NCBI RefSeq assembly: GCF_009908315.1 | Contig: NZ_JAAATW010000001.1 | Coordinates: 1,054,001-1,118,000, forward strand | Reading direction: 5' to 3' | Source: Paragemmobacter ruber | Lineage (GTDB): Bacteria > Pseudomonadota > Alphaproteobacteria > Rhodobacterales > Rhodobacteraceae | DNA: 64,000 nt | Shown here: positions 36,476-44,592 of the stretch, in pieces | Position numbering within the stretch: the first letter of the stretch is position 1 | How the letters are laid out: each line of letters begins with the position of its first letter | Translations under genes and position numbers: made by a program | Notes under the pieces: generated by a model | The model's input: only the letters and a program-made list of their open reading frames with translations | Database searches by the model: none | Told to the model about the DNA's origin: nothing

Positions 36476-37228
36476 ATGGGCCTGCTGGACGGACGTATCG
36501 CGATCATCACAGGGGCCGCGTCACCGCGCGGTCTTGGCAAGGCCACCGCGCGGCTCTTTGCCGAACATGGCGCCAGGGTGGTCATTCTTGACCTCGATGC
36601 CGATCAGGCGTCCGCTGCCGCCGCCGATCTGGGCGGGGGGCATCTGGGCCTTGCCTGCAATGTGACCGACAAGGCCCAATGCGAGGCGGCGGCGGCAGCG
36701 GTGACCGAAAAATGGGGCCGGATTGATGTGCTGGTTAACAATGCAGGCATCACCCAACCCCTGAAGATCATGGATATCGGCCCGGCAAACTATGATGCCG
36801 TGCTGGATGTGAACCTGCGCGGGACGCTTTACATGACCCAGGCCTGCATCCCGCAAATGCGCAACCAGAAAGCGGGCAGCGTGGTCAATATGTCGTCGGT
36901 CTCGGCGCAGCGTGGGGGCGGCATCTTTGGCGGCCCGCATTATTCGGCGGCCAAGGCCGGGGTGCTGGGCCTGACCAAGGCGATGGCGCGGGAACTTGCC
37001 CCGGCCAATATCCGCGTGAATGCGATCTGCCCGGGGTTCATTTCGACGGACATCACCGCCGGCAAACTGACGCCCGAAATGATGAAAGGCATTCTGGACG
37101 GCATTCCGATGGGCCGTGCGGGCGAGGCGTCGGATGTGGCGGGTTGTGCGCTGTTCCTTGCCTCGGATCTTTCGGCCTATTGCACCGGGACCGAGGTGGA
37201 TGTGAACGGCGGGTCGCTGATCCACTAG
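36476..37228 (+). CDS. SDR oxidoreductase, FabG-like
   Basis: Classical SDR of 250 residues: GAASPRGLGKA nucleotide motif near residue 14, DLDADQ, NNAG (VLVNNAGITQP), catalytic serine NMSSVSAQ and YSAAK (HYSAAKAGVLG), ending TEVDVNGGSLIH. All catalytic residues are present. FabG-like annotation is generic. In this operon, after a split transketolase and before a ruined TRAP transporter, it more likely oxidises or reduces a sugar or polyol. GGAGGAAAGGG precedes the ATG. Confidence 0.88.
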   Translation: MGLLDGRIAIITGAASPRGLGKATARLFAEHGARVVILDLDADQASAAAADLGGGHLGLACNVTDKAQCEAAAAAVTEKWGRIDVLVNNAGITQPLKIMDIGPANYDAVLDVNLRGTLYMTQACIPQMRNQKAGSVVNMSSVSAQRGGGIFGGPHYSAAKAGVLGLTKAMARELAPANIRVNAICPGFISTDITAGKLTPEMMKGILDGIPMGRAGEASDVAGCALFLASDLSAYCTGTEVDVNGGSLIH

Positions 37229-37302
37229 GCCGGGCCAAACCGACCTTAGCAGTCTGATCCTGCACGGGACCAACACGGCATTTTTCGCCGTGCTGGAGAG
37301 GC

Positions 37303-38155
37303 ATGAAGTTTTCAACCGCTTACCTCCACCAAATCCGGCGTGATCCAGATGACCGCGAACAGCCAATGGGCGACCGGGCAGATCGTGCCGGAAATCAACG
37401 CCATCGGCCTGCCCTTCCTGTTCGCGGACGCCCCCACGGCCTGGCGTGTGCTGGACGGCGATGCCGGCGCGATGATTGACGAAAAGGCACAGGCGGCCGG
37501 TCTTGAGGGTCTTGCCTTCCGGGACAACGGCATCCGCCATGTCAGCCACATGTCGAAATCCATCGCGACGCCTGCCGATCTGGCCGGGATGAAGATCCGC
37601 ACCCCGCCGGATGACATGACCATCGCGATCTTCACCGCCCTTGGCGCGAACCCGGCTCCGCTGGCCTTCGCCGAACTGCCGACCGCCCTTCAGTCGGGCG
37701 TTTTCGGAGGGCAGGAGAACCCGATGACGAACATCTATTCATCAAAGATCCACGAGATCACGAAGTGCATCAGCCTGACGGGCCATAAATCCGAAAGCGC
37801 GCCGCTGCTGGCGTCGCTGGCGTGGTGGTCGTCGCTTTCGCCGGAAAATCGGGGCTGCGTCCAGAAATCGGCGACAGCCGCAATGTGGTATCAGCGCGGG
37901 CTGTCCTGGGAGGCCTCTTCGGCCCTGATGGAGCCGCCGGAGGCCGTGGCCTTTGCCCTGCTGATCGGCGCCTTTTTCCATCGCGACCTGTCGATCGGGC
38001 TGTACACCCCGCCCGTCGGGACGACGTTGTTCATTTCCTCGGCGATTGCCCGCACGGGCATCGGGGAAACGACGCGGGCGCTGCTGCCCTTCTATCTTGC
38101 GGCGATCCTTGTCCTGCTGGCGTTTTCCTACATACCGGCCCTGACGATCTACTGA
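37303..38155 (+). pseudogene. Collapsed TRAP transporter: truncated dctP fused to dctM fragments
   Basis: Remnant of a dctP-dctQ-dctM operon. A ribosome site (GGAGAGGC) and ATG at 37303 begin MKFSTAY. The frame is then lost, and DctP homology resumes in another frame near 37335 (QMTANSQWATGQIVPEINAIG). That frame stays open through typical DctP motifs (RTPPDDMTIAIF, GQENPMTNIYS) to about 37930. It then continues directly into a short DctM piece (EAVAFALLIGAFFHRDL) and, from about 37990, the DctM C-terminus (YTPPVGTTLFISSAIA...YIPALTIY). The N-terminus of DctP, all of DctQ and most of DctM are missing. A terminator follows. It cannot make a transporter. Confidence 0.85.
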
Positions 38156-38174
38156 CGATCCCGCCAGCGCGGGG

Positions 38175-38208
38175 AGAGGGCGGCCCGCCATCCAGGCCGC
38201 CCTCTTTC
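38175..38208. terminator. Terminator after the TRAP remnant
   Basis: AGAGGGCGGCC-N9-GGCCGCCCTCT, an 11-bp perfect stem followed by TTTCG, between the pseudogene and the convergent LysR gene. It can serve both strands. Confidence 0.75.
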
Positions 38209-38210
38209 GT

Positions 38211-39206
38211 TCAGGCCCCTTCCATGCTGCCGTCGGGATCGCTGAAACCCGCCCGGCGTTCAAACCGCATGCGATGCCCTCGCTCCTGCAGCCAGACGCG
38301 GGCGACATCCGTGTCGCGGCTTCCCACCCCTTCCACCCAGTTCGAGAAGAGCTTGACCGACCGTCGGCCCATCTGACGTGCCGGACAGACCAGCCAATAG
38401 GCAGGAAACTCGATCGTTTCAAACTCTGTCGACAGCGGCACAAGTTCGCCCCGGCGCAGTTCTTCGAAGGCAAGTGTCGTGCTTTCCAGGATCACCCCGC
38501 CGCCATCCTTGGCCAGTTGCACCGACATGGACGACCGGTCGAAACGATAGGGATAGGACATCGTCACCCCCTGCACGCCATTGCGCGGCAACCAGTAATC
38601 CCACCGGAAATAGGCCTTCACGCTGTCGATCAGCCTTGCCCGCGCCAATTGCACCCGCGGATCGGGCGAGATGCTGCGCAACTCTTCCAGATAGGCGGGC
38701 GAACACATCGGCAGGATCAGGTCATGGACCACGCATTGGGAATACAGCCCGGACCACCCGCCTTCGCCATAGCGCAGGTCCAGATCAATGATCTCTGTCT
38801 CGAATTCGGAAAAGCTCGGGGTGGCATCGACCCGCAAGTCCCAGTTGGGGTACTGGCGCACGAATTCGATCAGCCGCGGCGCAAGCCAGCGCACCCCAAA
38901 GGACGGGCTGACGCGGATCAACAGGTTGAAGCTTTCGCGCTGCCGGACGATCGCGGCCCGCACCTCGCGGATGGATTGAAAGGCCTGACTGGTGGTCTGG
39001 AACAGACGTTCGCCATCAATGGTCAGACGCAGATGCCGCTTTTCCCGATGGAACAGCTTTACGCCCAGCTGCTGCTCCAGAAGCCGGATCTGCTGACTGA
39101 CCGCCGAGGCAGAGACCTGCAGTTCCCCGGACGCGCGGGAGATGCCGCCCAAACGGGCGACCGCCTCGAAATGCGCCATCGAGTTCAGGTTCAGGTCACG
39201 CGCCAT
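38211..39206 (-). CDS. LysR-family transcriptional regulator
   Basis: A 331-residue LTTR. The N-terminal winged helix reads NSMAHFEAVARLGGISRASGELQVSASAVSQQIRLLEQQLG (residues 8-48), followed by the linker helix TTSQAFQSIREVRAAI. The effector domain has SFGVRWLAPRLIEFVRQYPN and LDLRYGEGGW, the style of the GcvA branch. The C-terminus is about 25 residues longer than usual. It is divergent from the ribose-type ABC operon, so it probably controls it. TGCAT-tg-ATGCA at 39248-39259 is a candidate half of its binding site. AAGGA precedes the ATG. Confidence 0.9.
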   Translation of the reverse strand: MARDLNLNSMAHFEAVARLGGISRASGELQVSASAVSQQIRLLEQQLGVKLFHREKRHLRLTIDGERLFQTTSQAFQSIREVRAAIVRQRESFNLLIRVSPSFGVRWLAPRLIEFVRQYPNWDLRVDATPSFSEFETEIIDLDLRYGEGGWSGLYSQCVVHDLILPMCSPAYLEELRSISPDPRVQLARARLIDSVKAYFRWDYWLPRNGVQGVTMSYPYRFDRSSMSVQLAKDGGGVILESTTLAFEELRRGELVPLSTEFETIEFPAYWLVCPARQMGRRSVKLFSNWVEGVGSRDTDVARVWLQERGHRMRFERRAGFSDPDGSMEGA

Positions 39207-39306
39207 GATCCATCCTTAAGCTGTGCTTCATAGTTTTAGAAGAATACTGCATTGATGCAACGCTCCTTTGTCCCCACCATGATCGCGGGGTGGAGGAGAT
39301 AATCCC

Positions 39307-39378
39307 ATGAAATTCAAGTATATCGCCTTTAGCGGGGCGAGACCGGCCGCCCGTTTGCCATATGGGCGGGCCGCGTGA
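39307..39378 (+). CDS. 23-codon leader-like open frame
   Basis: A strong GGAGGAG is followed 9 bases later by ATG and a 23-residue frame (MKFKYIAFSGARPA...). Its TGA overlaps the ATG of the next gene (TGATG). Either it is a leader peptide that couples translation of the ABC ATPase, or it is the joined start and end of a gene lost by internal deletion. Deletion is plausible because the neighbouring TRAP genes are also collapsed. The ATPase gene has no ribosome site of its own. Confidence 0.45.
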   Translation: MKFKYIAFSGARPAARLPYGRAA

Positions 39379-40853
39379 TGCGCGATGCAAGGGCCACTCC
39401 CCTGCTGGCGGCGCGGGATGTGCAGAAAAGCTATGGCGCAACGCATGTGTTGCGGGGTGTGGACTTCACGCTGCGCGCCGGGGAGATCCACGCGCTTCTG
39501 GGTGGAAATGGTGCGGGCAAGAGCACGCTGATCCGCATCCTGACCGGCAAGATCCCGCGTGACGCAGGCGAGATTACCACGGCATCACACCGCCGCCCCG
39601 GAACCGATCCGGTCATCGCTGTAGTGCATCAAGAGCTGGCCCTACTGCCCAATCTGACCGTGGCGGAAAACATCGGGATCGTCCATGGCAGGCGCGTCTT
39701 CGGGCTGCACAGCCCGGCGCGCCAGGCGCAGATCGCCTTTGATGCGCTGCGCGTGCTGGATGCGGACCTCGCGACGCGGGCCCTGCATCTGCCTGCCTCG
39801 GGGTTGAGCCTGCACGAAGCGCAGATCGTCGAGATCGCACGCGCCCTGTCGATCGGCGCAGAGGTTCTTCTGCTGGATGAACCGACAGCCAATCTGACGG
39901 CGCAGGAAACCGCGCTGTTCTTCGGCGTGCTTCGCAAGCTGGTTGCCGACCAGGGCATCGCCATCGTTTTCGTATCGCACCGCATGAAGGAGATCCGCCA
40001 GCTTTGCGATCGCTGCACGATCCTGCGCGATGGCAGAAGCGTTGTGGAAGACCGTTCCCTGTCGGACCTGAGCGATGCCGAGATCGTGGCCCAGATGGGC
40101 CAATCGGACCGGCGTGAACCGGTGGCTGCGACACGGGCGCAGATGTCGGACCAACGCGATGTCGTGCTGGCCGGACCGGACGGCGCGGAAATCGCGCTGG
40201 CGGCCGGAACCATCCTTGGCCTTGCTGGCGCGCCAACAGGCCCCATGGCCCTGATCACCGCCCTGACGGGCGGGGCACGCCACCCCCAGTGGCGGATCAC
40301 GGCCGAAGGGATGCCGTCCAGCTTTTCAAGTCCCGGGACGGCCGTGAAGCACGGGATTGGCTACATCTCGGGCGATCGGGCCGGCAAGGGTGTGCTGGCC
40401 GACCTGCCGATCCTCGACAATGTGATGGCGGCACGCCGCATCCGGCAAGGCCGCCATGTCATCCATGCGAAGGAATTGGTGGACTGTGCCGCGCTTGTCG
40501 GGTCGCTGAAGCTGAAGGCGGCATCGCTTCACGATCTGCCGCGCACGCTTTCGGGCGGAAACCAGCAGAAGCTGCTTGTGGCGCGCTGGCTTGGCCTGCC
40601 GCTTCGGGTGCTTGTGCTGGAGGAGCCGACGCGCGGCGTCGATATCGGGACGAAGCGGGACATCTACGGCCTTATCCGACAGATGGCCGCGACGGGGGCC
40701 ATCGTCATCTGGTGGTCCACCGAGAACGCCGAATTGCTTGAACTTTGCGATCGGATTTTCGCCTTCGACACGCAGGGACGACCGGCGGGCGATCTTTCCG
40801 CTGATCGCTTTACCGAAGAAGGCATTGCAGAACGAACGGGAATGGCAGCATGA
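39378..40853 (+). CDS. Ribose-type sugar ABC importer, ATPase
   Basis: RbsA/MglA-type double ATPase of 491 residues. The first domain has Walker A GGNGAGKST, a degenerate signature (LSLHEAQIVEIARAL) and Walker B LLLDEPTANL. The second has a degenerate Walker A (AGAPTGPMAL), a full signature LSGGNQQKLLVARWL and Walker B VLVLEEPTRGVDIG, where the usual Asp is Glu. This asymmetry is common in sugar importers. Cytoplasmic face of the membrane. Start ATG overlaps the leader stop; the gene overlaps the permease by 4 bases. Confidence 0.9.
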   Translation: MRDARATPLLAARDVQKSYGATHVLRGVDFTLRAGEIHALLGGNGAGKSTLIRILTGKIPRDAGEITTASHRRPGTDPVIAVVHQELALLPNLTVAENIGIVHGRRVFGLHSPARQAQIAFDALRVLDADLATRALHLPASGLSLHEAQIVEIARALSIGAEVLLLDEPTANLTAQETALFFGVLRKLVADQGIAIVFVSHRMKEIRQLCDRCTILRDGRSVVEDRSLSDLSDAEIVAQMGQSDRREPVAATRAQMSDQRDVVLAGPDGAEIALAAGTILGLAGAPTGPMALITALTGGARHPQWRITAEGMPSSFSSPGTAVKHGIGYISGDRAGKGVLADLPILDNVMAARRIRQGRHVIHAKELVDCAALVGSLKLKAASLHDLPRTLSGGNQQKLLVARWLGLPLRVLVLEEPTRGVDIGTKRDIYGLIRQMAATGAIVIWWSTENAELLELCDRIFAFDTQGRPAGDLSADRFTEEGIAERTGMAA

Positions 40854-41845
40854 GCGACACAACTAGAGACAGCCCGGCCGAGAGCGCCCTGCAGGCGCGT
40901 CCCCCGGCCATCTGGACGGGCTATCGCACCGAGATCGCCATCCTGCTGGCCATCATCGTGCTGATGCTTTCGGTCGGGGCCTTTGTTCCGCAGGCGCTGA
41001 GCGGGGGGAACTTCCGCAACATCCTGCAGGCGGCGGCCCCCCTTATCATCATGTCGCTCGGGGTGCTGCTTGTGGTGCTGACGGGGGGGATCGACCTGTC
41101 GGTCGGTTCTGTCTTTTCGCTGACGGGGATGGTCGTCGCCCTTGCGATGGATCAGGGGGCGGGCGCGCTTGGGGCCACGGCGCTGGGTCTGGCGGTCGGG
41201 CTGACCTTCGGCGCGATCAACGGCGCGCTGGTCACGCTGGTGGGACTGGCGCCCTTTGTCGTGACACTCATCACCTATGCCGTTGCGGGAAGCCTTGCCT
41301 TCATCGTGACGAACGGGCGGTCGATGCCGATCGGGGCGCCGGATTACTGGCTGATCAATTCAGGCCAGATCATCCCCGGGCTGCGCAACCACATCCTTTA
41401 CTGCATCGTGCTGATGGTGCTGATCGAATTTGCCCTGCGCAAGCTGGTGGTCGGGCGCTGGTTCTATGCGGTCGGCACATCGGCCCCGGCGGCGCGACTT
41501 CTGGGCATCCCGGTGCAGCGCACGCGCTTTGCGGCCTATGTGATTTCGGGCCTGCTCGCCTCTTTCGCGGGGATCGTCACTGTCAGCTACATCCTGAACG
41601 CCGAAGCGATGGCGGGCGCCAGCCTGATGCTGCAGGCCATCGCCGCCGTGGTGATCGGCGGGGCAAGCCTTGCCGGGGGAACCGGCAGCGCCATCGGCGC
41701 CGTGCTGGGCGCGCTGATGATCACCTGCATCCAGAACGCGGTGAACCTGATCGGAGTGAACAGCTTCTGGCAGGGCTCCGTCACCGGCATGGCGATCCTG
41801 ATTGCCGTGCTGATCGACCGGTTCGGCAAAGCGGACCGGACCTGA
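40850..41845 (+). CDS. Ribose-type sugar ABC importer, permease
   Basis: RbsC-type inner-membrane permease of 331 residues with about ten helices. Family segments are [20 protein letters not shown] near residue 80, [21 protein letters not shown], and [28 protein letters not shown] with [18 protein letters not shown] in the C-terminal half. It works with the upstream ATPase and the downstream binding protein. ATGA overlap with the ATPase indicates coupling. Confidence 0.92.
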   Translation: MSDTTRDSPAESALQARPPAIWTGYRTEIAILLAIIVLMLSVGAFVPQALSGGNFRNILQAAAPLIIMSLGVLLVVLTGGIDLSVGSVFSLTGMVVALAMDQGAGALGATALGLAVGLTFGAINGALVTLVGLAPFVVTLITYAVAGSLAFIVTNGRSMPIGAPDYWLINSGQIIPGLRNHILYCIVLMVLIEFALRKLVVGRWFYAVGTSAPAARLLGIPVQRTRFAAYVISGLLASFAGIVTVSYILNAEAMAGASLMLQAIAAVVIGGASLAGGTGSAIGAVLGALMITCIQNAVNLIGVNSFWQGSVTGMAILIAVLIDRFGKADRT

Positions 41846-41880
41846 ACAACAAGACTCATCGAAACGGGAGGAAACCAACG

Positions 41881-42840
41881 ATGATGAAGACAGCCCTACT
41901 TGCCACGACCCTCGTCGCCGGCCTGACCGGTGCCGCATCGGCGCAGGACAAGTTCACCGTGGCCTATCTGGCCCCCTCTCTCGATATCTCCTACTGGCAG
42001 TGGGTGGGCTATGGCGTCAGCCAGAAAGCCGCCGAACTGGGGATGGAGTATGTCGAATACACGTCAGACAATTCGCCCGCCAAGCAGATGGACAATGCGC
42101 GCACGGCGGTGACGGCGGGCGTGGATGCCATCGTGATCGGGCCGGTCAGTTCGACCTCGACCCCGCCGCTGCTGGATTACCTTGCAGCGGAGAATATCCC
42201 CGTGGCCTTTGCCGGCATCGGCCCGCAACCGGGGCTGACGAACTACACGTCCTCGGTCACCGCCAACAACTATGAAACCGGCCGTGCTCAGGCCGCGTTC
42301 ACCTGCGAACTGGCCAAGGAACGTGGCGGCACCAAGGTGGGCATGTTGTCGCTGCCGCAGGACCGCGAGAATGCCCAGAAATATCTGGCCGGGGCCAAGG
42401 AGGCCTTTGCCGAGAACGGTTGCGAGCTGGTCCAGATGCTTGAAACCCGCGGGTTGACGATCAACGAGGCGGTGACGCAGGCCAATGACCTGATGACGGC
42501 GCATCCCGACATCAAGGCGATCTACGGCATGTATGACGAGGCCGGCACCGGCGCTGCCAAGGTTCTGGAAACGATGGGCCTGACCGGCAAGGTCGGCATC
42601 ACGGTGGCGGATGGAAGCCCCACGACCATCGGTCTGCTGAAGGCGGGGGCGATCAACGGCATCTTCTTTCAGGAAGCGGTCGGTCAGGGGATCGACGGCA
42701 CCCAGCAGGTCTACAATGCCCTGACGGGTGCCGAGGTGACGCAGGACCTTGCGCTGGTGATGCCGCTGGTCACCGCCGACAAGATCGACACGCCCGAAGC
42801 GCAGGCCGTTATCGCCCGCGTCTTCCCGCCGTCGAACTAA
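41881..42840 (+). CDS. Sugar ABC importer, periplasmic binding protein
   Basis: Periplasmic binding protein 1-like (RbsB family), 319 residues. A signal peptide ending GLTGAASAQ is cleaved before DKFTV. The type I fold shows [40 protein letters not shown] and [17 protein letters not shown]. The ligand-binding aromatic YW near residue 38 fits a sugar or polyol, whose identity is unknown. GGGAGG lies before the ATG. A 9-bp hairpin after the stop probably stabilises its mRNA. Confidence 0.92.
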   Translation: MMKTALLATTLVAGLTGAASAQDKFTVAYLAPSLDISYWQWVGYGVSQKAAELGMEYVEYTSDNSPAKQMDNARTAVTAGVDAIVIGPVSSTSTPPLLDYLAAENIPVAFAGIGPQPGLTNYTSSVTANNYETGRAQAAFTCELAKERGGTKVGMLSLPQDRENAQKYLAGAKEAFAENGCELVQMLETRGLTINEAVTQANDLMTAHPDIKAIYGMYDEAGTGAAKVLETMGLTGKVGITVADGSPTTIGLLKAGAINGIFFQEAVGQGIDGTQQVYNALTGAEVTQDLALVMPLVTADKIDTPEAQAVIARVFPPSN

Positions 42841-42851
42841 AGCGCCAGACT

Positions 42852-42882
42852 GTCGGCGGCGCCTTGCCCGGCTGCCGCCGAC
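42852..42882 (+). other. Intra-operon hairpin after the binding-protein gene
   Basis: GTCGGCGGC-N13-GCCGCCGAC lies 11 bases after the stop codon and before the amidohydrolase ribosome site. It has no U-tract. Such hairpins often protect binding-protein mRNA from 3' decay. Confidence 0.6.
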
Positions 42883-42903
42883 CGCATGCCCAAGGAGGAA
42901 CCC

Positions 42904-43797
42904 ATGACCGACATCCCGATCATCGACCCCCATTTCCACCTGTGGGATCTGGAGACGAATTACTATCCCTGGCTGTCGGACGGGGTGAAGCCTTCGGCCT
43001 TTGGCGACTATACGGCGATCAACAAGACCTATCTCATCGGCGATTTCCTGGCCGACGCCAAAGGGCAGAACCTGGTGAAGGCGGTCCACCTCGATGTGGG
43101 ATACGATCCCCGGGATCCGGCGGGTGAAACCCGCTGGCTGCAAGGCGTAGCGGACAAGTCCGGCTTTCCCCACGGGATTGTCGGCTACGCCGATTTCCGC
43201 AAGGCGGATGTAGCCGATCTGCTGGACGAACACCGGCAATATGCCAATTTCCGTGGCATCCGGCAGTCGATGAACTTTCACCCCGATCCCGCCAAGACCT
43301 ATCTGTCCGAACCCTTCGTCAGCCGCACGCCGGAATGGCGGCGCGGCTTCCGGGAATTGGCCAGGCGCGATCTGTCTTATGACCTGCAGCTTTACTTCTG
43401 GCAGATCGACGAATTCATCGACCTCGCTCACGCCTTTCCGGACACGCAGATCATCCTGAACCACACGGGCATGCAGGTGGACGGGCCGCAGCTTTTCGAC
43501 GGGTGGCGCAAGGCGATGCACCGGCTCTCCGACTGTCCGAACGTGGCTTGCAAGATTTCGGGTCTGGGGATGGGGGACTGGACCTGGACGACCGAAAGCA
43601 TCCGCCCCTATGTCGAGGCGGCGATCGACGCTTTCGGCACGGATCGGTGCATGTTTGCGTCGAACTTTCCGGTGGACAAGCTGTTTTCAAGCTATGGCGC
43701 CATCTTCGATGCCTTCAAGGCGATCACCGCAGGCTATAGCGAGGCCGAGCGGCGGGCGCTGTTCCACGACAACTCCGCACGGATCTACAGGCTGTAG
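42904..43797 (+). CDS. Amidohydrolase-2 family lactonase-like enzyme
   Basis: A 297-residue TIM-barrel hydrolase related to L-fuconolactonase and 2-pyrone-4,6-dicarboxylate lactonase. The metal motif is IIDPHFHLWD at the N-terminus, with YADFRKADVADLL, FRGIRQSMNFHPD, LNHTGMQVDGPQ (conserved NH) and a terminal MFASNFPVDKLF that carries the catalytic Asp. Acting after a sugar importer, it probably opens a sugar lactone. The start is fixed by AAGGAGG 7 bases upstream; an ATG 18 bases earlier is inside the ribosome site. It is the last gene of this unit. Confidence 0.88.
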   Translation: MTDIPIIDPHFHLWDLETNYYPWLSDGVKPSAFGDYTAINKTYLIGDFLADAKGQNLVKAVHLDVGYDPRDPAGETRWLQGVADKSGFPHGIVGYADFRKADVADLLDEHRQYANFRGIRQSMNFHPDPAKTYLSEPFVSRTPEWRRGFRELARRDLSYDLQLYFWQIDEFIDLAHAFPDTQIILNHTGMQVDGPQLFDGWRKAMHRLSDCPNVACKISGLGMGDWTWTTESIRPYVEAAIDAFGTDRCMFASNFPVDKLFSSYGAIFDAFKAITAGYSEAERRALFHDNSARIYRL

Positions 43798-44174
43798 CGA
43801 GAAAGGGCCGGTCCCGCCCGGGCGGGCAGATCACCGGCCCTGCCCCCCGGAATTCATGCGCGGAACGGGTGCGGCGCATCTTCATAAAAATGCACAATGG
43901 AGGTGCAGGGTGCAGATCGCGCCACCTTTTCGCACGTCAGGCACATAGATTTTACAAAGCCGTAACAGGAAACGGGCGGTTTTCGTCCTTTTCGGCCGGG
44001 TCTGCAGGCCCCTACGAAGAAAAAGGCCCATGTTTCAGTAACTCTCGCACATTTTCCGGTGATCAGCCGCGATCAATCGGTGATTTCACAAACCGGGGGG
44101 GGCGACCCTATCTGCCTTTCATCTGATCGCGACTGCCGATCAGCAACTGATAAAATGGTATGAAGGAAAAGATC
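43798..44174. other. Intergenic region with terminator and promoter
   Basis: The first part holds a compound hairpin at 43804-43841: AGGGCCGGT...ACCGGCCCT enclosing CCCGCC-cg-GGCGGG, the likely terminator of the amidohydrolase unit. The rest is AT-richer (ATTTTACAAAGCCGTAAC, CAACTGATAAAATGG) and probably carries the promoter of the small secreted protein. No coding frame is supported. Confidence 0.6.
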
Positions 44175-44432
44175 ATGAAAAACGTCATCGCGACTTCCGC
44201 TCTGCTGATCCTCGTGGCTGGCGCCGCTTCGGCAGCGGGCAACGACAGCCGCCAGCGCGCCGACTTCAACCCGGCGCCCGTCACGCCCGCCCAGACGGTG
44301 CAGGTCGAGGCTGGTGCGATCTACAAGAGCAACAAGGAACTGAACCGCGCCGGTGTGTCGGCGGATGAGAGCGTCCAAGTGACGGTCATCCCGAGCTCGG
44401 GCCTTGTTGACAAGCGCGACGGCGACAACTGA
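44175..44432 (+). CDS. Small secreted protein of unknown function
   Basis: An 85-residue protein with a Sec signal peptide (MKNVIATSALLILVAGAASA, then AGNDSRQ). The short mature part includes NPAPVTPAQTVQVEAGAIYKSNKELNR and VQVTVIPSSGLVDKR. No domain is recognised, and there are no cysteines. The start is chosen for GAAGGA 9 bases upstream; an ATG five codons earlier lies within that site. An 8-bp inverted repeat (GATCGGTC-ct-GACCGATC) overlaps the stop codon. It precedes dnaX in the same direction, but its own upstream gap suggests a separate transcript. Confidence 0.65.
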   Translation: MKNVIATSALLILVAGAASAAGNDSRQRADFNPAPVTPAQTVQVEAGAIYKSNKELNRAGVSADESVQVTVIPSSGLVDKRDGDN

Positions 44433-44448
44433 TCGGTCCTGACCGATC
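44431..44448 (+). terminator. Hairpin overlapping the stop of the small secreted protein gene
   Basis: GATCGGTC-ct-GACCGATC is a perfect 8-bp stem beginning in the stop codon. Only a short GTTTG follows, so its terminator strength is uncertain. Confidence 0.5.
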
Positions 44449-44592
44449 CAGTTTGACGCCTACGGGGATTGGGGGTGTCCGCGCGCTGCGGGCGCCCCCA
44501 AAACTTTTGCCGACGCACCGTTTGCCAAGGCACCGGGCGATATTGCCCCCGCCTCCGATGTCGCACTAAGTTGGCAACAACAAGGAGCGACC

